19,723 nucleotides of DNA from CAZUZD01 sp964624465 (GCA_964624465.1 CAZUZD010000092.1:1-19723); one strand, 5' to 3'; shown: positions 6,172 to 14,753, counted from the first letter of the stretch. Translations and numbers: made by a program. Notes: generated from the sequence alone by a model not told the origin.

Positions 6172-8177
6172 TCTCTTCCCGCAGGATGTGGGTTGTCGCA
6201 CTGTGCCTGACCCCGGTGCTCCGCATGGAGGCGAGCCCGGCGGTCGCGCAGGACGTGTCGTTGCCCAGCGCCGGGGCCGAGGGTTTGGCCCCGGGTCGCG
6301 ACGCCTTGCCATTCTCGCGAGCGTCCGACCGCCTGGGCGGGCCGCCGCGGGCGATGGGCGAGCTGCCGCAGGGCTTCAGCCAGCCGCCGTCGACCCTGCC
6401 CGGCCCGCTGTTCCAGAACCAGCCCCCCCGCGCCATGGGCGAGACGCCGGTGCGGACGCCGACTTCGCCCAGCTTCCCCTTCTTCCCGCTCTCGACCGGG
6501 GCCTTCTCCAACGCGCCCGGCATGGCCCCCCTGCTCTCGCCCTCGGGCGCCGCCGGCGGCCTCCAGCGGTTCAACCCGGGCCTGCCGCTGTTCCTGCCCG
6601 GCACGAAGCCCGCCGCCATCGCCGGGGATTCCGGCGACGATCTGCCCCCGGCGCTGGAGCCGGGCGCCGGGCTGATCGGTCCGGGGGCCGCCGGGGTGAA
6701 CGGGCCCCGCGGGCCGGCGCTGCCCCTGGAGGAGGTGCTGGCCTCGACCGAGCGGACCTATCCGCCGTTCCAGGCCACCCTGCTGGAGCGGCTCGGGGCC
6801 GAGGCCGACATCCTCTCGGCCCGCGGCTCTTTTGACCTGAACATCAATTCCGACGCCCGCAACTACCCCCTGGGCTACTACAACCGCTACCTCTGGGACG
6901 CCTTCGTCGAGCAGCCGCTGTTCGACTCCGGCGGCGAGTTCTTCGCCGGCTACCGCCTGGCCCAGGGCAAGTGGCCGACCTACTACAACTACCTGAACAC
7001 CCGCGGCGGTGGCGCGTTCGTCTCGGGCGTGAAGCTGCCCCTGCTCAAGAACCGCGCCATCGACGGCCGCCGCGCCAAGCTGTTTCAGACCGAGATCGAG
7101 CGCCGGAAGGTCGAGCCGACCATCCTCAAGGAGCGGGTCTCGCTGTTCAAGAACGCCGCCAAGATCTACTGGGAGTGGGTCGCCGCCGGCCAGGTGCTGC
7201 TGGTCACCGAGCAGCTCGTCGCGTCGGTCGAGTCGCGGTACCAGGGGCTGGAGCAGCTCGCCGCCAGCCGCACCAACGTGCGGCCGATCGACCTGGAGAG
7301 CTTCCGCGTCAGCGTGATCGCCCGCCAGCAGCAGCTTGTCGAGGCCCGCCGCCGGTTCCAGGAGGCGGCCATCGAGCTGTCGCTGTTCCTCCGCGACGCC
7401 CAGGGCTTCCCGGAGCTGCCCGATCCCCAGCGGGTCCCGACCGAGTTCCCCACCGTGCCGCCGCCCGACCCGGCGCAGATCCAGCGCGATCTGGAGGTCG
7501 CCATGCGGCTGCGGCCCGAGATCCTGAGCCTGCGGCTGGCCACCAACAAGCTGGAGATCGAGCGCCAGTACGCCCTGAACCAGATGCTGCCGTCGCTCTA
7601 CGTGTACATCTACACCGAGCAGAACGTCGGCGACCGCGAGAAGGACCTCGGGAGCGACTTCCGGCCGTTCATCATGGAGTCGTCGCTGCTCTTCGACGTC
7701 CCCCTGCAGCGCCGCTATGCTCGCGGCCGGGTGCTGGCCGCCGACACCGAGCTGCGCCAGCTCGCCTTCCAGTGCCGGTTCGCCACCGACCGCATCCGCG
7801 CCGACGTCCAGGAGGCCATGGCGCTGGTGACCGCCGGCTGGCAGCAGGTGCAGCTCTACCGGGACTACGAGGAGCGGTACCGGCGACTGGAACGGGCCGA
7901 GCGCGAGCTGACCGACTCGGGCCTCTCGACCGTGCTGAACGTGTTCATCCGCGAGCAGGCGACCGCCGACGCGCTGGTCGGCCGGCTCAACGCCGAGGCG
8001 AAGTACCAGGGGGCGCTGGCCGAGTACCGCGCCGCCATGGGCTTCGACGCCGTGCCGATCGACCTCCAGGTCGCGCCCGAGTCGTTCACCGTGCACGCCG
8101 GCCCAGCCGCCGGCGGCAACCCGGCCCCCACGCCGCCCCCGCCGCCCGGGGCGACCTTCAGGGAGCCCGCTCGCTGA
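6168..8177 (+). CDS. TolC-like outer membrane efflux protein
   Basis: This 669-residue protein starts with a Sec-type signal peptide (about residues 1-28, ending PAVAQ). It continues with a long Pro/Gly-rich low-complexity stretch (about 29-185) that contains PPRAMGE twice, 27 residues apart (59-65 and 86-92). From about 186 the outer-membrane efflux protein pattern begins: LPLEEVLASTERTYPP, then LERLGAEADILSARGSFDLNI and long amphipathic helices to about 630. The protein ends in a Pro-rich tail. TolC-type trimers form a beta-barrel pore plus a helical tunnel through the periplasm. Most family members are 420-500 residues, so the extra N-terminal region is unusual. The ATG overlaps the adaptor stop (ATGA), implying coupling. 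The 3' end overlaps the convergent mutarotase-fold gene by 20 bases. Confidence 0.87.
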   Translation: MISSRRMWVVALCLTPVLRMEASPAVAQDVSLPSAGAEGLAPGRDALPFSRASDRLGGPPRAMGELPQGFSQPPSTLPGPLFQNQPPRAMGETPVRTPTSPSFPFFPLSTGAFSNAPGMAPLLSPSGAAGGLQRFNPGLPLFLPGTKPAAIAGDSGDDLPPALEPGAGLIGPGAAGVNGPRGPALPLEEVLASTERTYPPFQATLLERLGAEADILSARGSFDLNINSDARNYPLGYYNRYLWDAFVEQPLFDSGGEFFAGYRLAQGKWPTYYNYLNTRGGGAFVSGVKLPLLKNRAIDGRRAKLFQTEIERRKVEPTILKERVSLFKNAAKIYWEWVAAGQVLLVTEQLVASVESRYQGLEQLAASRTNVRPIDLESFRVSVIARQQQLVEARRRFQEAAIELSLFLRDAQGFPELPDPQRVPTEFPTVPPPDPAQIQRDLEVAMRLRPEILSLRLATNKLEIERQYALNQMLPSLYVYIYTEQNVGDREKDLGSDFRPFIMESSLLFDVPLQRRYARGRVLAADTELRQLAFQCRFATDRIRADVQEAMALVTAGWQQVQLYRDYEERYRRLERAERELTDSGLSTVLNVFIREQATADALVGRLNAEAKYQGALAEYRAAMGFDAVPIDLQVAPESFTVHAGPAAGGNPAPTPPPPPGATFREPAR

Positions 8178-9159
8178 GGAGGAACTCGACCTGCCAGGCC
8201 TGCTCGGCCCCCGGCGCCACGTCGATGGCGACGAACGGCTCGGGGCAGACGGCCGTCGGGGCCGACCAGACGTGGAACGCCGTCAGCGGCCGGTCGCCGA
8301 CGACGGTCGCCGTCGCCCCGGTCCGTCGGTTCGTGACCACGACCTGATTGTCCTCCGCCCCGGCGCCGAAGCCCTGGAGCTCGACGTAGGCGTCCGAGCC
8401 GTCGGGCACCGGTCGCTCGAACGTGATCGCCCGGCCGTCGAGCCGCAGCGGCCCGCGCACGGCGCCGTCGGGAGCGGGCGGGAACGGGAACGTGATCCGG
8501 TAGTCGGGGCCCGCGGGCGAGCCGTCGATGCGGAAGAAGTTGTGCACGTAGTAGTCGGTCGCGATCCGCTTCGTGCCCGTGTTCCGCAGCGTGTGCGACA
8601 GGGTGAAGCGCGCGGCCTCCGCGTCGATCGTGAGCCGCTTGGTGTAGCGGTAGCCCCAGCCGCGCGGGCCGTCGACCGTCTGGGTCCACTCGATCCACCC
8701 CTCGCCCCGGGCCTCGGTCCAGGTGCCGGGGTCGAGCACGGTGTAGTTCTGGTAGAAGACGTACTTCGGCTCGTCCTCCTTGCGGATCAGGCCGACGCCG
8801 ATCTTGAGCACGGGCTCGCCGGCCTTCGCCTCGTCGTAGCCGAGCGGCCCCTGCATGCCGAACTCGCCGGCCGGGCCGGTGGCGTCGTCGTGGTTCGTGG
8901 GGTTGTGCGGCGACCGCCAGTCGCCGAAGAACGTGTGCATGCCGAGGGCCGCCTGGGCGATCTGCCCCGACCAGTCGAAGCGAGAGCCGCGGTAGTAGCC
9001 CACCTTCGGGTCGGGCCGGTAGACCTTGAGCGTGAGCGTCGGGTTGCGGAGCACGCTCGCCGGGTAGGTGTCGGGCGCCTCCTGCGCGGTGGTGGGCACG
9101 GGGACGGTGGCGGCGAGGGCCAGCAGCAGCCAGGCCAGGACGAATCGCGGGCGGGGCAT
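8158..9159 (-). CDS. Secreted mutarotase-fold (aldose-epimerase-like) protein
   Basis: This 333-residue protein has a clear signal peptide (LAWLLLALAATVPVPTTAQ, cleavage near residue 25). The body is beta-rich: YYRGSRFDWSGQI, a repeated aromatic strand pattern, and TDYYVHNFFRIDG, where His206 sits as in the catalytic HxYFN-type motif of aldose 1-epimerases. FVAIDVAPGAEQAWQVEFLL near the end also fits the galactose-mutarotase fold. Epimerases of this fold interconvert alpha and beta sugar anomers; related proteins bind or modify other sugars. The ATG at 9159 was chosen because it begins the signal peptide. It is the last of four co-directional genes (beta-helix, sialidase-like, MFS, this one), 50 bases after the MFS gene. 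Catalytic function is not certain; a sugar-binding role is equally possible. Confidence 0.65.
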   Translation of the reverse strand: MPRPRFVLAWLLLALAATVPVPTTAQEAPDTYPASVLRNPTLTLKVYRPDPKVGYYRGSRFDWSGQIAQAALGMHTFFGDWRSPHNPTNHDDATGPAGEFGMQGPLGYDEAKAGEPVLKIGVGLIRKEDEPKYVFYQNYTVLDPGTWTEARGEGWIEWTQTVDGPRGWGYRYTKRLTIDAEAARFTLSHTLRNTGTKRIATDYYVHNFFRIDGSPAGPDYRITFPFPPAPDGAVRGPLRLDGRAITFERPVPDGSDAYVELQGFGAGAEDNQVVVTNRRTGATATVVGDRPLTAFHVWSAPTAVCPEPFVAIDVAPGAEQAWQVEFLLSERAP

Positions 9160-9209
9160 CGATGGGGCTCCGGGAGGGGGGCCGGTGGCGAGGACCGACC
9201 CCGAGGCGT

Positions 9210-10490
9210 TCAGGCAGCGGCCGGCCCCGGGCGGGCGGCGGCTCGTCGGGTGAGGGTCGCGGCGACCAGGGCCAGCACGCCGGCGACGACGTAGAGGCCG
9301 GCCGTCGAGGCGATGGCGCGGCTCAGGCCCACGCGGTCGCCGGCGGCGCCGACCAGCGTGGGCGCCAGCGCGGCCCCCGCCCAGCCGACGGTGTTCATGA
9401 GCCCGGCGGCCAGGCCGCGCACCTCGGGCGGCACCACGTCGAACAGGGCGGCGAAGATGTTGGCGTCGTAGACCCCCTTGCAGAGCCCGATCGCCACCAG
9501 CGCCGTCGCCATCATCGCGAACGAGTCGGTCCACCCCACCAGGAACACGCACGGGGCCCCCAGCAACAGCCCCAGGCCCTGAACGGCCGCGCGGCTGCCG
9601 GGGCGCTCCAGGCGGTCGGCCATCACGCCGCCGAGCAGGGCGCCGACCAGGTTCGGGAGCTGCAGGAACAGCGCGGCCACGATGGCCGCGCCCTTCAGGT
9701 CGAGCTCGTACTTCTCGTAGACGAAGTTCGAGAGCCAGGCCAGCAGCGTCATGGCGACGAAGTTGGCCGCGATGAAGGTGATGAGCAGCGCCAGCACGGC
9801 CGGCGTGCTCACCAGGCCCCGCAGGTCGTGCCACCAGGGCGCCCGCGACTGCCCCGGGGGCGCCGTCGCGGCGACCGCGCGCGGCGGCTCGCCCAGGCGC
9901 ATCGGCAGCACGATCGCATACAGCACGCCGATGATGCCCAGGATCCAGAACGGCGATCGCCAGCCGAACTGCTGCCCGAGCCAGCCGGCCAGGATGCCCC
10001 CCAGCGCCGTGCCGGCGTAGACGCTCGTCTGGTGCAGGCTCATCGCCCGCGACCGCGTCTTCGGCCCGTGGTAGTCGGCCAGCAGCGACATCGACGCCGG
10101 GAAGTAGCACGACTCGCCCAGCCCCTCGGCGGCGCGGAAGAACAGGAGCTGCCGGAAGCTGCCCGCCAGGCCCGTGAGCGCGCAGACCACGCTCCAGACC
10201 GCCAGACCGGCCGCGATCAGCCACCGCCTGGCGAACCGGTCGACCAGGTAGCCCGTCAGCGGCGAGGCCAGCGCATAGACGACCATGAAGGCCGAGCCGA
10301 TCAGGCCGCGGTCCTCCTTCGAGAGCGAGAACTCGGTCGCCAGCAGCGGGAACACGGCGAAGACCGCCTGGCGGTCGGCGTAGTTGCAGAAGCCGCAGAA
10401 CCAGAGCAGGCCGACGGCCGACCACCCGCCGCGCGGCACGGTCTCCGGCGGCGGTTCCGCCACGGTCGTGAGGGGAAGCGAGTGGCTCAT
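9210..10490 (-). CDS. MFS transporter, probably sugar or sugar-acid uptake
   Basis: This 426-residue protein shows about twelve hydrophobic segments. The early motif FCNYADRQAVFAVFPLL resembles the 'NYxDRxxL' start of spinster-like and anion:cation symporter branches of the major facilitator superfamily. GYLVDRFARRWL is the loop 2-3 signature (GxLxDRxGRR). RAAEGLGESCYFPASMSLLADY and GWAGAALAPTLVG fit helices 4-5 and 11. Members import or export small solutes using ion gradients. The neighbouring secreted sialidase-like and mutarotase-fold genes suggest a carbohydrate-derived substrate, but this is inference. I prefer ATG 10490 (MSHSLPL); a GTG at 10553 would add 21 residues without any recognisable feature. 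It lies 72 bases after the sialidase-like gene on the same strand. Confidence 0.85.
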   Translation of the reverse strand: MSHSLPLTTVAEPPPETVPRGGWSAVGLLWFCGFCNYADRQAVFAVFPLLATEFSLSKEDRGLIGSAFMVVYALASPLTGYLVDRFARRWLIAAGLAVWSVVCALTGLAGSFRQLLFFRAAEGLGESCYFPASMSLLADYHGPKTRSRAMSLHQTSVYAGTALGGILAGWLGQQFGWRSPFWILGIIGVLYAIVLPMRLGEPPRAVAATAPPGQSRAPWWHDLRGLVSTPAVLALLITFIAANFVAMTLLAWLSNFVYEKYELDLKGAAIVAALFLQLPNLVGALLGGVMADRLERPGSRAAVQGLGLLLGAPCVFLVGWTDSFAMMATALVAIGLCKGVYDANIFAALFDVVPPEVRGLAAGLMNTVGWAGAALAPTLVGAAGDRVGLSRAIASTAGLYVVAGVLALVAATLTRRAAARPGPAAA

Positions 10491-10562
10491 GGGCAGCGGT
10501 TCGCGGGAGGAAGGGAGAGTTCCCGGGGCGCGGTCGCACTCGGACGGGGGCACGCAGCGGGG

Positions 10563-11777
10563 TCAGGGCTTCGGGTCGCCCCGGCAGACCCAGTCCGCAT
10601 CGAGGCGGGCGTGACGGATCGTGCTGCCGGCGCCCTTCAGGCGGCGGGTGTAGCTCAGGTGGATCGCGTCGTCGGCCGTCTGGAGGATCGACGGGTAGTG
10701 GAACTGACCCCCCTCCGGCTCGACCCGCTCGACGTGGCGGGTCCACTTCCAGGAGGTTCCCTCGTCGTCGGAGATCGAGACGGCCAGCGAGTGCCGCCCC
10801 AGGAACGTGTCGTTGTACACGATGGCCCAGCGCCCGTCGCGGAGCCGGATCGCGTCCACCCCGGCGCCCGGGTTCGGCAGGCTGCTCGTCGTCACCGGCG
10901 ACCAGGTCCGGCCGTCATCCTTCGACGTGCTCAGGCGGATGTGCCGGCTCATGCCGTTCTCGCGCATGAAGGCCACGATCGTGCCGTCCTCCCGCCGCAC
11001 CAGGCTGGGCTGGATGTTCCCCATGCCGATGATCGCCTCGCTGAACGACCAGGTCTGGCCGCGATCGTCGGTGATCGCCACCAGCGACGCCGAGTAGGTG
11101 TCGGTGTAGAGCGGCAGCAGCCAGCGGCCCGAGGGCAGCACCAGCGGCCGCACCCGCGGCATCCAGCCGAGCCGCTGGTACAGCTCGTCGGTGATCCGGT
11201 CGGAGATCTCGGCGAAGGCCTTCGGCTTGGCCAGCTTCAGCGCCAGGCCTGCCGGCGAGTTCAGGGCCGCCTGCGCGGCCGCGACGAACTTGCCCGAGTC
11301 GGGGGTCACGTGCAGCACGCCCTGATCGGTCCACTCCGGCGCCCCGGTCGTCCCCGGCGCGGCGGCGACCTTGTACTTGAGCAGGGCCCCCTCCCAGCGG
11401 TGGTCCAGGATCGTGGGCCAGAACAGCCAGACCGAGCCGTCGGGCGCGGCGAAGAGCGCCGGGTTGCAGTCGGGATAGCCCGGGGTGTCGGCCATCACGA
11501 ACCGGGGCTCCCACGCGGCGGCCCCCGGCTTGAGCCGTGAGCCGTAGATGACCACGTCGTCGGCCTTGCGCTCGCCGGAGCCCCGGTACCAGGTCACGAG
11601 CAGGTCGCCGCCGGGCAGCTCGACCAGGCACGAGGCGTGGTTGTGAAGGTCCTCGGCGGGGAACACGTCCTCGCTGGTCAGGCCGTCCTGGCCCCGGGCC
11701 GGCGCCTGCCCGATCGCCAGCGCGGCGATCAGGAGGGCCAGGGCGAGCGATCCTCGGGCCGTGGCGGCGGGGCGCAT
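10563..11777 (-). CDS. Secreted sialidase-like (BNR/Asp-box) protein
   Basis: This 404-residue protein starts with a signal peptide (SLALALLIAALAIGQAPARGQ, cleavage near residue 29). Three Asp-boxes (SxDxGxTW type) mark the six-bladed propeller of sialidases: TDDRGQTW (236-243), SKDDGRTW (285-292) and SDDEGTSW (336-343). CNPALFAAPDGSVWLFWP and QPSLVRREDGTIVAFMREN are blade strands of the BNR_2-type sialidase group. True exo-sialidases remove terminal sialic acid from glycans; many planctomycete relatives are annotated only as sialidase family proteins and may act on other sugars. ATG 11777 is preceded by GGGAG at a good distance and begins the signal peptide. It is second in a four-gene carbohydrate-related cluster. 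The fold is confident; the exact substrate is not. Confidence 0.8.
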   Translation of the reverse strand: MRPAATARGSLALALLIAALAIGQAPARGQDGLTSEDVFPAEDLHNHASCLVELPGGDLLVTWYRGSGERKADDVVIYGSRLKPGAAAWEPRFVMADTPGYPDCNPALFAAPDGSVWLFWPTILDHRWEGALLKYKVAAAPGTTGAPEWTDQGVLHVTPDSGKFVAAAQAALNSPAGLALKLAKPKAFAEISDRITDELYQRLGWMPRVRPLVLPSGRWLLPLYTDTYSASLVAITDDRGQTWSFSEAIIGMGNIQPSLVRREDGTIVAFMRENGMSRHIRLSTSKDDGRTWSPVTTSSLPNPGAGVDAIRLRDGRWAIVYNDTFLGRHSLAVSISDDEGTSWKWTRHVERVEPEGGQFHYPSILQTADDAIHLSYTRRLKGAGSTIRHARLDADWVCRGDPKP

Positions 11778-11834
11778 GGCGGAAGCTCCCTCGGTGCGTG
11801 CCGGTGGCGGTGTGGGTCCAGATTCGGGCGGGGG

Positions 11835-11875
11835 GACGCTGCCTCGCGGGCGGTCCTCAGCATGCGAGGCGCGTC
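11835..11875 (-). promoter_or_regulatory. 12-bp hairpin with one bulge between beta-helix and sialidase-like genes
   Basis: Arms 11835-11847 and 11864-11875 pair over 12 bp (GACGC-GCGTC and GCCTCGC-GCGAGGC) with a single unpaired T at 11840 and a 16-base loop. In the transcript it would lie 22 bases after the beta-helix stop codon and 57 bases before the sialidase-like start. No U-tract follows it, so it is not a standard intrinsic terminator. It could be a Rho-linked or stabilising 3' structure, or a processing site that sets different levels for the two genes. Confidence 0.45.
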
Positions 11876-11897
11876 CGGCCCCCGCAAGGGCCAACCC

Positions 11898-14702
11898 TCA
11901 GCGTTTCGGCGGCTGCGCCGGGCCCGCGCCGGCCCCGGCCGGGCCGTCCAGCGGCAACCGGGCCCGGGTGACGGCCGTGCCGTTGAGGGTGGTCGCGTGC
12001 ACCGCCATCACGCCGGCGCCCGGCCCCTCGCGGCGATTGCCCGAGGCGCTGACGACCGCCTCGCCCGCGTCGACCGCGCGGGGATCGCCCAGCCGCAGCA
12101 CCGGCGGCGGGCCAGCATCGTCCCCCTTCGGCCGGACGGCCGCGGCTCGGGCGGGGGCTGCGCCCTGGAAGACGTTGTCACGCACGGTCGCCGTCAGGTA
12201 CACCCGGCCCCGGCTCGACTTCACCGGCGGCCCGTGCTCGACCTCGATCGTCACCCCCTTGAGGCTCGAGTCGATCGTGTTCCCCTCGATCGTCACCCCC
12301 AGCGCCGGGGCGTGCGACCAGCCCCAGGGGCCGGGGAACTCCGTCGGCGCGGCGGTGAACCGGATCGCCTCGCCGCAGCCGAGTACGCGGTTCTTCGCCA
12401 CCCGGGTGCCGAAGTGGTTGCCGACCAGCACGAACCCCGCCGCCACCGAGCCGCCGCGGCCGTCGACCGTGTTCCCCTCGAACCGCTCCCCCACGAACCC
12501 GGTGGCGATCGAGACGGTCCCCGCCTCCTTCGGCAACGGTTCGGCCAGCAGGTACGTGCCCCGGTCGATCCGCTGCGCCACCCGGCGGTACTGGCCGGCG
12601 GCGGGTCCGTCGAGCAGTGCGACGACGTCGCCCGGCTCGGCCGGATCGCCCTGCGGCTCGCCGATGTGGAGGACTCGGCCGCCGGCGGCGATGGCCTGGG
12701 GCCGGCCCTCGAAGCGGAGCCGGTAGGCCTCGGTCAGGATGATCTCGGGCGCATTGTCCTGCCTGGTGTCATCGTCGCGCGGGCCCACGTCCGCCACGCG
12801 GTTGTCGGCCACCAGGTCGCTGGCGCCGCTGACCGTGAGCACCAGGAATCGCCAGGTCTTGCCCGAGGGCCCCTCGGAGCGCGCGGTGTTGCCGCGCACG
12901 ATCAGGTCGTGGGTGCGGTGGCCCGAGAACACGCCGAAGTTGAACGTGCCCGGCGGCGTCCCCCGGTACGCGTTCTGCTCGATCCGCCACGGGCCGCCCA
13001 GGAACTCGATCATGCCGCCGCGCAGGGTGTTCTCGACAATGGCCCCGTTCTCGGCGGTCGCCAGCCGGATCAGCCGCGTCGCCTCCTCCCAGTCGCTCGA
13101 CGGCGGCGGCGACTCCAGGTCGAGCCGGCGGAACGTGAGGTTCGCCTTGAGCGGGTGCTGCCCCGGGTCGTGGTTGTCGGTCGTGCCGATGACCGCCGGC
13201 CCGTAGTTGATGTCGGGCCGCCACCGCACCGGGCCGCCGAACCGCACGGCGAACCCATCCAGCGTGGTCGGGCCCGCATGCACCTTGATCGCCGCCGTCC
13301 ACGGCTCGGCGCCCGCCGGCTGCGAGAACTTCAGGGTCGCGCCCGGCTCGCCGATCAGTTGGATCGGTCGCGGCAGGGTCAGCGGGCGGTCGAGCGCATG
13401 GGTTCCCTTCGCCAGGCGGATCGTCCCGAACCGCCCGGCCAGCTCGTTGAGGTCATCGCCAGGCTTCGCGGTGACGCTGGTGGCCTCGGGCGCCGTGGCC
13501 ACACGGCGGGTGGGATCGGCGGGCCCGCCCGGAATGTCGGCGAACCCTTCGCGGCCGTCGGCGAAGCGGAGCCGCAGCACGAGGTTGCCGCCCGACTCGT
13601 CTCGGATCGGCGCGAACGCCAGGTCCGCCCGCGCCGGGCCGTCGCGGCGCACGATCAGGGGCATCGGGTACGTGGCGGCGTCCAGCGGCACGTCGTCGCG
13701 GGCCTTGAACACCCAGCAGCCGCCGACCGGGTCGCTGAGCGCGGCCCCGACGATCTCGGTTGCCGGCAGGCCGTCGAGGCTCACGTGCACCGAGCCCGGA
13801 CCGGCCGCGTCGGTGCCGTCCTGGCCCAGCCAGCGCGACGTGAGCTTCAGGGGGGCGATCGCGGCGCGCTTCGGGGCTGCGACGGCCCGCTTCGGGTCGG
13901 CGGCGCCGGCCTTCACGGTCGTCTCGTCGGTCTGGTCGTTCGCGTACAGGACGCCCACCGCCAGGTTCTGGCCCGCGCGGTCGCGGTCGGGCTGGAGGAA
14001 CACGACCGCCTTCGACGGGTCGGCCGGGTCGCGGATCAGCTCGGCGTTCGGCAGCGCCTTCGGGTTCACGCCCGACTGCCAGGCGACTCCCCCCGGGGCG
14101 CGGACGCTCACGGCCTTGATCTCGACCTTCGGCACCAGGTTCTCGAGCGCCAGGACCACGTCGGCCTGGCCGTCGGGGCCGACCGACGGCCCCGGTCCCG
14201 TGCGGTCGCGGCCGTCCTGGCCGATCCAGCGGGCCTTGAGCTGCGCGGCGGCCATGCGGCGGTTCGGGTCGGCCTTGCCGCCTGGAAAATTCAGCTCGGC
14301 GGTGCGGCCGTCGTCGTAGGTGAGCGTGAGCGTGAACCCGCGCCCGGTCTCGACCCGGGTGGGCTCGACGTACAGGTCGGCCGCCGGCGCCCGGTCCCTG
14401 CGGACGATGTGGGCCTTGTACGGGCCGTGCGGGCCCCCGTACTGCCACTCGTCGCCGCCGAGGCCGGTGAGCTTCGCGTGCGTGATGGTCCGGTTCGGTG
14501 GCAGGCCCTGGAGGCGGATGTGGATGTCCTGCACCCCGCTCGGCGCCAGCGCCGAGTTCGGGCCGACGAAGTCGTGGCCATCCTGCCCGACCCACGCCGC
14601 CGCCGGCCCGCGCCGGGCCCCCTGCCCCTTGGCCAAATCGGGGACGAGCAGGCCCAGGAGGAGCACCGGCCAGAGGCGTCGGAGGGTGGGTCGCGGGTCC
14701 AT
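11898..14702 (-). CDS. Secreted protein with three GQDG modules and a right-handed beta-helix
   Basis: This 934-residue protein begins with a signal peptide (RRLWPVLLLGLLVPDLAKGQ, cleavage near 27). Residues about 37-403 hold three copies of a module of roughly 120-130 residues. Each opens with W-x-GQDG-x-D (W37, W159, W291), and the copies end at or near a (G/A)xADPxRR-type sequence (144-149, 268-272, 395-400). I do not recognise this module as a named domain. From about 410 the chain shows right-handed parallel beta-helix repeats of the pectate-lyase type: IRLAKGTHALDRPLTL, IVRGNTARSEG, FEGNTVDGRGG, VTIEGNTIDSS and VRDNVFQG. Such helices bind or cleave polysaccharides outside the cell. ATG 14702 has GAGGAG 8 bases upstream and begins the signal peptide. 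It is first of four co-directional genes. Catalysis is unproven; glycan binding is the safer reading. Confidence 0.8.
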   Translation of the reverse strand: MDPRPTLRRLWPVLLLGLLVPDLAKGQGARRGPAAAWVGQDGHDFVGPNSALAPSGVQDIHIRLQGLPPNRTITHAKLTGLGGDEWQYGGPHGPYKAHIVRRDRAPAADLYVEPTRVETGRGFTLTLTYDDGRTAELNFPGGKADPNRRMAAAQLKARWIGQDGRDRTGPGPSVGPDGQADVVLALENLVPKVEIKAVSVRAPGGVAWQSGVNPKALPNAELIRDPADPSKAVVFLQPDRDRAGQNLAVGVLYANDQTDETTVKAGAADPKRAVAAPKRAAIAPLKLTSRWLGQDGTDAAGPGSVHVSLDGLPATEIVGAALSDPVGGCWVFKARDDVPLDAATYPMPLIVRRDGPARADLAFAPIRDESGGNLVLRLRFADGREGFADIPGGPADPTRRVATAPEATSVTAKPGDDLNELAGRFGTIRLAKGTHALDRPLTLPRPIQLIGEPGATLKFSQPAGAEPWTAAIKVHAGPTTLDGFAVRFGGPVRWRPDINYGPAVIGTTDNHDPGQHPLKANLTFRRLDLESPPPSSDWEEATRLIRLATAENGAIVENTLRGGMIEFLGGPWRIEQNAYRGTPPGTFNFGVFSGHRTHDLIVRGNTARSEGPSGKTWRFLVLTVSGASDLVADNRVADVGPRDDDTRQDNAPEIILTEAYRLRFEGRPQAIAAGGRVLHIGEPQGDPAEPGDVVALLDGPAAGQYRRVAQRIDRGTYLLAEPLPKEAGTVSIATGFVGERFEGNTVDGRGGSVAAGFVLVGNHFGTRVAKNRVLGCGEAIRFTAAPTEFPGPWGWSHAPALGVTIEGNTIDSSLKGVTIEVEHGPPVKSSRGRVYLTATVRDNVFQGAAPARAAAVRPKGDDAGPPPVLRLGDPRAVDAGEAVVSASGNRREGPGAGVMAVHATTLNGTAVTRARLPLDGPAGAGAGPAQPPKR

Positions 14703-14753
14703 GCGGCATGCTCCTCGGTGCGAAGGGAAAGGCTCGCTCCAGCCTGGCATCGT

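Noticed and set aside
9160..9209. Possible promoter between the MFS and mutarotase-fold genes
   Set aside because: The 50-base gap is GC-rich and shows no hexamer pair with proper spacing; co-transcription is simpler.
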